Assembly: GCA_030435675.1 (NCBI GenBank)
Contig: CM059621.1
Span: forward strand, 1,674,001 to 1,738,000
DNA length: 64,000 nt
Direction of reading: 5' to 3'
Origin: Steinernema hermaphroditum
Lineage: Eukaryota > Nematoda > Chromadorea > Rhabditida > Steinernematidae
Made by a program: the position numbers and the translations under genes. Within the stretch, counting starts at the first letter, position 1. Each line of letters begins with the position of its first letter. The notes under the pieces are model-generated. The model was not told where the DNA came from. It was given only the letters and a program-made list of their open reading frames with translations, and did not search any database. Positions 1 to 9,324 of this stretch are shown in pieces.

Positions 1-25
1 TTATCAACCAGTTGCAGAACGAGAA

Positions 26-1236
26 ATGGACGACAATGCTGTGACAAATGAAAAGAGCATCGGACTCTACCGTTCCCTTCTTCTCGTAAATGTCGTTATA
101 TCGATCCCATTGAATGTTTTAGCTGTTTATCTGATCATCTACAAGTCGCCGAGCCACATGAAAACATATAAGTACGTTCTACTAAACATATCTGTAAGAG
201 AAAACCAATCTGATAGTGTCATTATTTCTATTTAGTTTTGGGCGTTCTTGGCCGATGTTTTCTACGAAATAATTCTAATACCAATACCGTATCTCGATGT
301 ATTTGGAGTTTATTCTGCAGGATTGGCAAGATGGTTTGGGCCCTTCGGTGGATTCCTATGTTTGGTGTATTCTCCATTGCTTTTCGTACGAGCAACCCAA
401 TAGTTTTAGGTAGTCGCCTTCTTCTGCATTGCCCAATATCTAATGTCTCTACTTTTCGCGTTCTTCTGGCGCTATCGCGCCTTAAAGTTTAACTTTTATA
501 TATGTGGAGTGAAAGTCAATAAATGGCACTACTTATTCGGCATCATAGTGATGATGGTTGTTCCACCTGGTTCATGGGCAATAACTGTATCATTGAACTA
601 CATGCCTCCCAATGAGTTCAGGAGTCACGTACGAAAGGTGTAGTCATTCGTGTCAGCTATAGATCACAGCCGCACTTTACAGATACGCCCAGACTACCTA
701 CCTCTTTTCGATACGGTTCCTATTTTTGGGCTTTACAAGAAGGGCGTAATTCTTGACTCTGTTGTGATCTTTGCCACTATGATCTTCTGGAGTATTTTTG
801 TTGGCTGCTGCGTTTCGAGCATTATTCGACTCTTCAAAACTCGGAGAACCAGCATGTCCGATTTCAATTATCGTTTACATCTCCAGCTTATCAAGGCTTT
901 AGTCGTTCAAGTGAGAAATACGAATAAAGAAAAAACGAATACCGTAGCAATTTTAGACGGTAGTACCAATGGCTCTCTTCACTGTCCCTATTTGTGGGGA
1001 TGCTGTTTCTTCTTCGGATTTAGCATAGCTAGTGGTAAGGGATACAAGTGTTGCTGAAAATATGAACATCTAATGGTGTTTCAGATATGATAAAACTGAC
1101 TGTATTCACGATGAGTTTACATTCCACGATTAATTCACTCGCTGTGATAATTCTCATTGCACCCTACAGGAAAACGGTGTTAAGCATGTTCCGCAAGGCT
1201 CATTCGATAGGAGTGGCAGTAACTTCTTCTGGCTAG
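26..1236 (+). pseudogene. Six-exon Srh-like/Str-superfamily chemoreceptor, frameshifted in exon 5
   Basis: This is a nematode seven-transmembrane chemoreceptor gene of the same six-exon design as its neighbour at 2401. Exons are read at 26-193, 236-364, 410-637, 683-910, 957 to about 1036 and about 1086-1236. Visible family motifs are YLIIYKSPSHMKTYKYVLLN in TM1-2, a YRLHLQLIKALVVQ stretch before TM6, and MSLHSTINSLAV...PYRK in TM7 and the tail. Exon 5 is about four bases shorter than in the 2401 gene near position 1005, which puts the end of the exon in another frame and brings in an early stop. I therefore call it a probable pseudogene, or an allele carrying a frameshift. The last exon is intact in its own frame, so the lesion looks recent. 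An AATAAA lies at about 1261. Confidence 0.75.
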
Positions 1237-1339
1237 CTGCTACAATGGTACAAAAACTGTAATAAATGATAAGCGCATTGAACAAAGTGGTGTATCCGTT
1301 TTAGTCACACTTTCGACGACCCTGGATCTTTCATTCGAG

Positions 1340-1640
1340 TCAGTACTGATCGATTCGGTCCCCTGTGAAGTTCGCTCGCGTTAGGCTCAAAGAAAGTGTG
1401 GACCAGTTCCAACATCTGGTCGAGAAGATCATCGTCAGCGATCGATTCCACCTGCACAGCCGGTCGACCCGAAGATGGCTCTCGCAAACGTTCGCTGCGT
1501 CCGATCGCCTTGTCTCCACTGGATTCAGCTCTTCATCGCTTCGATACGCAGATGAACTAATGAGATCACGGTGTTCTTCTTTGGCCCGGCCTCTGCCACT
1601 GAACAAGCCATTCGAAAAACAGCGACTACAATGTGATGGA
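1340..1640 (+). repeat. Diverged family B retroposon copy
   Basis: The stretch contains the family B signature, a CCGAAGATGGCTCTC-like block and 'ggattcagctcttcatcgcttcgatacgc' type sequence, shared with 7097-7536, 38030-38260 and 60279-60476. Long open frames on both strands here are by-products of the GC-rich repeat. Its edges are not clear. Confidence 0.5.
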
Positions 1641-2400
1641 TGTCTATCTTGCTGCTCAGCATGGTGGGGCTCAAAGGGCTCAAAAGTGTTAAATAACGCC
1701 TATGCGTTTGCCCTAAACTTCGCAGTGCTGAACATTCGTCATCTGTCCTAGATGTGTATATGCAGCCTTGTTGACTCTAAAATCCACCAGGTCAAGCATT
1801 TGCAGGAATGTACCTTTTTACTGCAAATCCAAAAAACACGTGGGTTGATGCGGCCCATTCCAATCCATCACACATATACATTAATCGCACTGAGTCTTTT
1901 TTGTTTTCTACGCGCCTCTATGGTTGTGTTTGTACATCAGCTTTTGCTTTCTTCAAGGTCATATCACCTCGGCAATAGCAAAGAAAAAAATCGTGACAGC
2001 ACAAAAAGCAACAAAGAGCAAATACAGTTGAACTTTAAGAATAGCAGTCATGTGACATTTGACATATCGAAAAATAACTGATTGTGGGCAAATCTGTACT
2101 TTCAAACATAGTAAGCAGGTATGTATATAAATCGCTGACAAACGCTCAAGCGATTGTATGATTCCATTAGATCTCGTTATAACACGCACTGTGGTCTATA
2201 TTTACCCCATACTGTTAGGAAACTTTTATTAACAGCGTGTCAATTTTCGTGGCAAAGCGATGACACTTGCTGTTCCCAATCGTTTTCTCGTCTTCACTGA
2301 TCTACAGCTTTCCGTAATCCTGGAAATTAGTGAACATTTCCATCAGACTGATTGTTCAGGATAGCTTTTTTGGTTTCAAATAGCGTTTTCAGTCATTCAC

Positions 2401-3601
2401 ATGGACGACAATGCGGCTCCAAATGATAACGGCATGGGACTGTACCGAACTCTTCTTCTTGTAAACGTCGCAGTGTCCATTCCGCTCAGCATAGGGGCTG
2501 TGTACCTTGTCATTTACAAGTCGCCTAAACACATGAAAACGTACAAATACGTTCTACTGAACATCTTTGCAAGATCCACTCGTGATAACTGATCTGTTTT
2601 TCATTTTCAGCTTTGGGCCTTTCTGCTGGACATCATGGCCGAAATCGTTCTCATACCTATACCGTATTTGGACGTGTTTGGTGTGTACTCAGTAGGACTA
2701 GCGAAATGGTTTGGTCCGTTTGGTGGATTTGTGTGCATGGTCGGCTTTTTGGCTCTCTTCAATCGGTATATATGGCATTTTCAGGTAGTGGCCTTCTTCA
2801 TCGTTGCTCAATACCTAATGGCTCTACTTTTTGCATTTTTTCACCGCTACGGCGCACTGCAGTTTCATTTTAAACTGTTTGGCGTTAAGCTGACCAAGTG
2901 GCATTATCTGGTTGGTATTGTAATTTTCATGGTTGTTCCTCCCGGCTCATGGGCTCTGGTGATATCATTTAACTATATGCCTCCGGATGAGTTCAAGAAA
3001 CATGTCAGTGAGGTAAAGGTATCTGAATTATTGCGTCGCACTTCTTTTCTTCAGATACGCCCCGATTATTTGCCGTTCTTTGAAACGGTTCCTGTGTTTG
3101 GGCTGCATCGAAAATCTGTTATGATAGACGCGGTCGTCATCTTCATTACAATGGTATGCTGGACCGCTTGCGTGTGCTGGTGCGTCGCCGGCATCACCAA
3201 GCTGTTCCGAGTCCGAAGACCAAACATGTCGGATGATATTTATCGTCTGCATCTTCAGCTTCTAAAGGCGCTGGCGGTCCAGGTTAATGTCGGTGAAAAA
3301 AAATGACAAAAACGATACGCTTTAGACTGCTTTTCCAATGACTCTCTTCACGATTCCCATTTGTGGCGATGCACTTTGCTTCTTCTTTGGATTTGGCATA
3401 GTCAGTGGTAAGGAACCAGATATTTCCTGAAGGATAACTGGAGTTTCAGATATGATCAAACTGACCGTGTACACAATGAGCTTACATTCAATATTCAATT
3501 CGCTCGCAGTTATCCTACTTATTACTCCATATAGGAGAGTGGTGTTCGGTGCATTTCGAAAGGTGAATGTCGCAAGTATTGCTGTTACTTCGTCTGGATA
3601 G
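2401..3601 (+). CDS. Six-exon Srh-like/Str-superfamily chemoreceptor
   Basis: Complete chemoreceptor of 328 residues, expected in the ciliary membrane of sensory neurons. Exons are 2401-2568, 2611-2739, 2785-3012, 3055-3282, 3326-3407 and 3450-3601, with phases 0,0,0,0,1 and sizes 168, 129, 228, 228, 82 and 152. The start ATG follows a TTTTCAG about 10 bases upstream that could be a spliced-leader acceptor. Family landmarks are IYKSPKHMKTYKYVLLN, VPPGSW in TM4, IRPDYLPFFETVPVFGL before TM5, YRLHLQLLKALAVQ before TM6 and MSLHSIFNSLAV with PYRR in TM7. The first intron has a GC donor (TTT then GCAAGA) instead of GT. Intron 2 is 45 nt with no stop, so retention would add 15 residues. AATAAA lies at about 3701. 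It is closest to the gene at 26 and is probably its tandem duplicate. Confidence 0.88.
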
Positions 3602-4295
3602 TAAGCTTCATTTGGTACGTCTAATGTTGGAATGAGGTGACATATCTTGTTCGAATGTAGTGCAGCGTTTGTCCAGCTTACGGAAGCTATTTTTCTGTTA
3701 ATAAAAGTTTTCGCGACCGCTCCCTATCTACACTATCTATACTCCCTATCTATGTCTCTTTGCGCTTGAAGAGGGACGATGAGCGACAAGGATCGTTGCG
3801 CAATTCGCGCAGTCGCTAGGCTCTGAGGATTTTTATCGATGGCATTTCAATTTCTCGTCTTTACACAAACGTTTCGAAAGATAGTTCCGTCGAATTTCTA
3901 TGCACCAAAATGAAAAAAAAACGGTACCAAACCGGAAAAATTGAAATGAATAACACCGAAGAATCGGAACCGGGCACATCTATAATGAGCAGCAATCTTT
4001 CCACCCACCAAGCAAACACAAAAGACTGGAAGGCCGTATAGTTACCGCAGGCTACCCGTGATCCGTTCGCGCTGTATTGTTGAACACAAAGAACTCAAGG
4101 CCGGAAAAGTACGGTTTCTGAACTTTAAAACCCACTGAAAAACATGCTCAGAACGTTTGCGTCGTTTCATGAGCACAAATTAGTGATCTTTGCACATGAG
4201 TCTGATGAAGACAATACATTTATACTCTGCATTTGTAGCATAATATTTATCATGTTTCAATCACAATACCAAGGGCAAAGAAGTCGGTGTATTTA
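3602..4295. other. Intergenic, no gene seen
   Basis: This AT-rich stretch separates two receptor genes that converge. It holds the 3' end of the upstream gene (AATAAA at about 3701) and short unlinked open frames without family motifs. I see no repeat with clear ends. Confidence 0.5.
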
Positions 4296-5231
4296 CTATG
4301 AAATCTTTTTTGCAATTCGCACTACTTTATTATTGATAACAAACCGAAATAGTCTCTTCACAGCTTGATAGTAAGGCTTGAATGTGACGATAGAGATCAC
4401 TGAACTGACAGCTCCATGATTGGCTAGTACAAGTGAGCTGAGTGTGAAGATTTCATTAGCGTGGCCAATGCTTGGGAAAGTGAGAGCAATATGACTAAGC
4501 AGGAAGGGAATTTCCCCACAAACCACAGGGACCATGGTGATTATGATCAAGTAGCGAAGAAACTTGAGTTGCAAGGCAATAGTTTGCTTACTGTGCATGA
4601 ATGCCACCTTCTTAAGATGCAATCTTAAAAGAACTGAGAACAGAACTACAGCCGACGTGACTAAGGTCACGAAAACGACAGCAAATATTCCCATGGAGCG
4701 CTGAACCCATCCATAAGGTTGAATACAGAAAGCGCTCTTTAAACTGTCGGATTCAGAAGGCACCCTCATATAAAAGTAATAAACTAGAGACCAAACAGTG
4801 ATCGAAGTATGGAAGCCTATGCACAGCGCGAAACACCATATACGCTTCATTTTCGCCCTTAGCCATGGATGAGCGAAGACGAAATATCTGTAAGGGAATG
4901 TATAGGTGAGGGCTGCCTCGGCGTTCGATGCGCAGACAATGGTTAACATAAATGCTGCATAGGCAGCCGAATCATTTTTAGTGAAGAATGTCAGAATTCC
5001 GTCATAGTGAAGACAGGCTGAAGTAGACGATAAAACTGGATGATAATGTAGAAGGCCAACCAGCAAATTGGCCACGAGATTCCATATCATCGCGTTTAGT
5101 ATGAACAACGGTAATGAATCCATGTTTTTCGGTGAGTATCGGTAAACGACAAAGATCGCAAGCAGCTCACATGGAATGCTGATAAGAGCAGATACGTCAA
5201 GCAAGCTGTTGAAAACGGCAGGCGATATCAT
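4296..5231 (-). CDS. Intronless Srh-like chemoreceptor
   Basis: Single-exon seven-transmembrane receptor of 311 residues, placed in the Srh-like part of the Str superfamily. I chose the ATG at 5231 (MISPAVFNSLLDVS) because paralogs start just ahead of the same LLDxS motif; an in-frame ATG at 5300 would add 23 hydrophilic residues. Landmarks are VVYRYSPKNMDSLPLFILN in TM1-2, FPYRYFVFAHP after TM3, a CIQPYGW extracellular motif, LLRLHL and SKQTIALQLKFLRYL before TM6, and NHGAVSSVISIVTFKPY in TM7. All 311 codons are open and the charged C-terminus (KRLF...KK) fits a cytoplasmic tail. The absence of introns contrasts with the six-exon receptor next door and is shared with seven other genes in the window. 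Confidence 0.88.
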   Translation of the reverse strand: MISPAVFNSLLDVSALISIPCELLAIFVVYRYSPKNMDSLPLFILNAMIWNLVANLLVGLLHYHPVLSSTSACLHYDGILTFFTKNDSAAYAAFMLTIVCASNAEAALTYTFPYRYFVFAHPWLRAKMKRIWCFALCIGFHTSITVWSLVYYFYMRVPSESDSLKSAFCIQPYGWVQRSMGIFAVVFVTLVTSAVVLFSVLLRLHLKKVAFMHSKQTIALQLKFLRYLIIITMVPVVCGEIPFLLSHIALTFPSIGHANEIFTLSSLVLANHGAVSSVISIVTFKPYYQAVKRLFRFVINNKVVRIAKKIS

Positions 5232-5723
5232 CTTGTCTGAAATAGTAGCAGATTGCTTAACTGGCCTGAAACATTCTAGGTTCCCGGAGCGAGTTCCCAT
5301 GACGGAATCACTGAAAACAGTAGGTCGTGTGAGCCGAGACGACTGATCTTAGTTATTTTTTCGAGTGCCTGGGTACGTCAGTGCGCACAGAATACACTAT
5401 TTGGTTAAACGGAATCCTAATTGTGTAATACAAGCAAGTGACAAATTCCAGATAAAAATATAGTGCAAGTTTGAGAGCTCCATATATTACGTATTCTAAC
5501 TCTGGCATGCACAAAATTCTGTATTTAGCTGTAACAAGTCCTTATTGTATCTTACAAGCAGGTGAAAAATTTGCATAGTGCAATTTTTGTCAGTTTTCGA
5601 TGAGTGTGCGAATTATCTTGCAGCACAAGTGCAGCATTATCGCACTCATATTGGACATACATAAACTTCAAAGAGTGCGTATACATGTTTTGTGCAGTGT
5701 ACACTTAGTATTTGCGTAGTATA
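5232..5723. other. Intergenic, 5' flank of the minus-strand receptor
   Basis: The stretch holds the presumed promoter and 5' untranslated region of the receptor at 4296-5231. It is AT-rich, with no coding signal and no clear repeat before the transposon that begins at 5724. Confidence 0.45.
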
Positions 5724-7047
5724 CAGGGTGGCGCATAAATACTGTAAGTGGGTCAAACTTTTCAATTTGTCCTGCTTTTTCGACTTTTTATACCACTTCT
5801 GTTGTTATATTCGTGTTCCTCGTCCTTTTTTGATCTAGGATTACTGTTTCCCCTGTTATTTTTCTCCTTGCCCCTTCGACAAAATGGTGTCCCAAAATGA
5901 CCGTTTTGTTACCATCGCTGATTAAAAGTGTGGAATGCCGATTCCGGAAATTAAAAAGTTAATGAAATTCCATTTTTTTCAAATCCAGAGTTTTGTCAAA
6001 CACTTTCAAGAGACAGGAGGAATCACTGTTTGCCAAATAAGTGGAAGACCGAGAACAGTCCAAAACAGCAAGGACCACAGAAGCCATTTGGAACAAGATC
6101 AAGCAGAATCTGGTCATATCCATAAGAAAACTGGTCGAATAACAGGGAGTCATTGAGGGATCGCAGAGAAAATTTGTGAAAGAAAATCGCGGACTCGACT
6201 CCTACAAGATGGCATACAGCTAGCTCTTGAACGATCAAAATGAAAGCCGTAAGACAGGAGAAGTGTCGGAAGATAAAGGTCGAAGTCCGCGGAGGGAGCA
6301 TCCAGAAAATCCTGTTCTCGGATGAGAAGATTTTCATCGTTGATCCGGTGCGAAACACCCGGGATCACTGTGAACGTCTTCCGAAAGGCTCTCCCCGTAA
6401 CGTCACCATCGAAAAGAGCCATTTCCCAAAGTCCATCATGGTTTGGGCCGGGGTTTCTGGACTTGGGAACGTAGAGCTCGTTTTCTTCGACGCCAATGAA
6501 AAAAAAGGTGACCTGCCATGGCGAGAACTGCCGAAACCTGGTTCTGAACGGCGTGGTGAAATCCTGGGCCCTAGATCTGTCCCTCGACACCGCACGGACG
6601 TTTCAGCAGGACTGGACGCCTGGCCATGGAGCCAAGGATACCCATGTCTTGTCACAGCCAACCATGTGAAGGAAGGATGTTGGGTCAAGAGGAAAGATGT
6701 TTGGCTGCGGAACTCTCTGGTCCTCAACCCTCTCGACTTCGCTGTTTGGTGAGCCCTAGAGACAAACGTATGCGCTACAAGCCACGATAGTGTGAATTCC
6801 CTGGAGCGCTCTCTGAAGACCGCTTGGAAGGAAATCATGCCAAAAGTCACCGCGGGAATCCTGAAGAATTTCTAGAATCGTCTGAACGCCTTAATCAAAC
6901 TGTCAAGGAGGGCATTTCGAACAGAGTTCAAGTATGTTGTACAGAATTTCCTCGCCAATCTTACAGTTATGAATTCATTTTGTTTCCTTGTCGTAAATGA
7001 AAAGTTATGAGCAGTTTTTCCACTTACAGTATTTATGCGCCACCCTG
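5724..7047 (+). mobile_element. Tc1/mariner-superfamily transposon, decayed transposase
   Basis: The 1324 bp element is bounded by perfect 28 bp inverted repeats (5724-5751 and 7020-7047, beginning CAGGGTGGCGCATAAATACT) and flanked on both sides by TA, the Tc1/mariner target duplication. Inside, on the plus strand, pieces of a DDE transposase are readable: FSDEKIFIVDP around the first catalytic Asp, SIMVWAGVSGLG, and NPLDFAVW, the motif that normally follows the third catalytic residue. The reading frame is broken several times between 5935 and 6900 and part of the region around the second Asp is scrambled, so it cannot encode an active enzyme. A near twin lies at 16756-18071 and a fragment at 60266-60727. 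Confidence 0.9.
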
Positions 7048-7096
7048 TACTTTCGCATATTTTCAGCGCACATTTTTATGTTAAGTAGTCAATTTT

Positions 7097-7536
7097 GGTC
7101 TGAGCCGAATGAGTTGAGTGAGCGGTCGTTCTCGGCCGTCGTTGTTGGCGCAATGATCGCCCCGGCTCCCAGAAGGCCTGGAACACCAGGGAGCCGTAGT
7201 TCCACCGTCTCGCCAAAAAGCCTGTCACGACCGCCCGACTCTACCCGCGCCGCCAGAGAAGCCGAAGAAGCGTTGCAACTCCGAAGTCCGCGCGGCCAGC
7301 CGAACCGAAGATGACTCTCCGCTCCGTTGGCTCTGCTCCACCGCTATTCCACTTCCGGAATCAGCTCTTCACGACTTCGATACCCGCGCAAACTAATGGG
7401 AACGCTGCATTCTATTCGGATTCGTCTGCTCCACCGAAATCAGAAAAAATCAGCGACCACGGTCTGACTCTGTTCTTCTTTGTGCATATATGAGACGTCC
7501 TGCACGGCGTAAGCCGTTGATTCGGGAAGATAAATC
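7097..7536 (+). repeat. Family B retroposon, full-length copy with target-site duplication
   Basis: The 440 bp GC-rich repeat is bracketed by the direct repeat GTAGTCAATTTT at 7085-7096 and 7537-7548, which I read as the target-site duplication of the insertion. The 3' end reads TTGATTCGGGAAGATAAATC. It has no convincing protein: the open frames inside are low-complexity and not conserved in other copies. Variable-length duplications and a fixed 3' end point to a short non-autonomous retroposon copied by a LINE reverse transcriptase. Related copies are at 1340, 14225, 25735, 33690, 38030, 52832 and 60279. Confidence 0.8.
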
Positions 7537-7954
7537 GTAGTCAATTTTTGAACTCATGGCACCCTGAGCAGATTTGCACAAATTGATGTGGCCCAACGCT
7601 GGGTTTTCGGGTCATTTTCGGGTCATTCGTACATAAAACGCCGATTAAGGCGAGGACGGCTAGTTTAAATCTATGTTCTCTGGGTTATCTGTCTCAAATA
7701 GCTGCTGAAGTCATGTCGCGGCACTGCACATTGTCGTCAGTTACGAATAAACAATGCGAGAGACAGTCGGCTTATCAGAGCGCTCTTCCACACTTCCGAT
7801 GCAGCACATTTGATAAACGGAAATGAACGGACAGAAAATTGAACGAGTACTGGGTGTGGGGACCTCAAACTTGGATAATTAAACCTTTTACAGAAACATA
7901 AACATGTAACAGCATAAAGCACGGGCATAGTGAATATGAGCTCGCGATCTATTA

Positions 7955-8779
7955 GGTTGATGCAAAAGAAATGTCGATCATGTTGATTTTGTTCTTTCTT
8001 TCATTATAATAAGTTTCTGTATGACATGATTAATAGTTCTTGTAGAGCTTGCACTCGCGCATCGTTTGATATATATTCCGTCCCGCTGGCCCTTTCTAGT
8101 TAACACAAAATTTTACGCTAAACATAATCGAGAAAAAGTGCCCAGTGCGGATTTGCATACCACACAACTTCAAACAAAGCAAGTTTCCCGCTAATTTCAC
8201 AGTAGCCCGTGTTAAGTGCTGGAAGAAGATGTCCCATCCGAATCCATGTGCGAGTGGTGGGTTCAGCGATTCTGAGATGGAGATAAGTGCTTTTTGTGAA
8301 CGTTAATTAATCAAGCACTATGAGACGCTTGTATGCCATTTGAAAGATCAATAGGTGTGAAAAAAGGGTCGTTGTAGTCAGATGGCCCGAAAATGGTAGT
8401 GGAAATCAGGGGGCAAAATGTACAAAAAATCAACAACAATCACTATGATTGGAATCCTCCTTCGCAATATCAAGAATAGTTGTTTGACCGCCTTATAGCA
8501 CAGACATCGCTCCACCTGACTATCACTTATTCCTGTCGATGCAGTGCTCCTTGGCAGAAAAAAAATCAAAAGATGTGAGGAAGACAAAATTTGAGTCACA
8601 AACTTTTTCAAGTCCAAACCACTATGAATTCGTTCAGTAAGGCATTCACTCTCTACGTGGACATAGGCGACAACTCGTGAATACTAATGGTGAATGTCTT
8701 TTGTGTTCAGCTTTTGATTATTATACTTTCATGATCAATTTTCTTTTTAACAACAATCGACATTTCTTTTGCATCAACC
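7955..8779 (+). mobile_element. Decayed mariner element with internal deletion
   Basis: The 825 bp element has perfect 24 bp inverted ends (7955-7978 and 8756-8779, starting GGTTGATGCAAAAGAAATGT) and TA on each side. Two pieces of a mariner transposase survive on the plus strand. Near 8225-8290 a SESMCEWWVQRF stretch matches the N-terminal helix-turn-helix region. Near 8505-8640 a DIAPPDYHLFLSMQ stretch matches the C-terminal SPDLAPxDYHLF motif that carries the third catalytic Asp. The middle, with the first two catalytic residues, is missing, so the copy is dead. Its ends differ from those of the 5724 element, so it is a different mariner lineage. Confidence 0.85.
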
Positions 8780-8944
8780 TAATATAACAAATACGGCAAC
8801 TTATCAGGAGAAAGAAAGGGCGCGATCGTTGGCCTAACAGCCAAGAGATCGCGCAGACAAGTACGGTCGGTCTGCACCAGATCGCGGTGAGACCTTGACA
8901 GACATTGAGCAAAGAGTCGATGCGTATGGTCAACACACAACACT

Positions 8945-8992
8945 GTCTGCTATGAGTTGTCCCGCTATGATTTGTCTGCTATGAGTTGTCCC
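8945..8992. repeat. Short direct repeat
   Basis: The 19 bp unit GTCTGCTATGAGTTGTCCC occurs at 8945-8963 and 8974-8992, with a diverged partial unit between them. It lies about 330 bp upstream of the M13-like gene. A regulatory role is possible but unsupported. Confidence 0.6.
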
Positions 8993-9259
8993 ACCATGGG
9001 CTGGGGTGGAGCCGAGTACTGATCGTATTCTTTCCAAAGAATTGTGCGATTAGTGTTCAGGCAACGCAATGAGACCTGAATGTTACAATTGAGACAATGG
9101 AAAATGTGGCACCATGATTACAAGAATAAAATCGCTGAGAAGGCAGCTTATCGACGATGTTTTCTTATGTTTTGAAATAGTTCCCTCGGCAATCACAGTG
9201 TCATCCATCACCTCGTTTGTGTCGAACACTCAGTCGCCGGCCACTTCCTGTGTGGTTTT

Positions 9260-9266
9260 TATAAAG
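9260..9266 (+). promoter_or_regulatory. TATA box of the M13-like gene
   Basis: TATAAAG lies 65 bases before the start codon at 9325. A CCCTTAG at about 9313-9319 just before the ATG could act as a spliced-leader acceptor. Confidence 0.45.
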
Positions 9267-9324
9267 AACAACTGTTACTAAAGCTTTTAAATTCGACCAC
9301 AGCGCCCTTTTCCCTTAGTTCACC

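Noticed and set aside
1305..1751. Overlapping open frames of 60-128 codons on both strands
   Set aside because: They lie in a diverged family B repeat. The GC-rich repeat opens frames on both strands, and no frame is conserved between copies.
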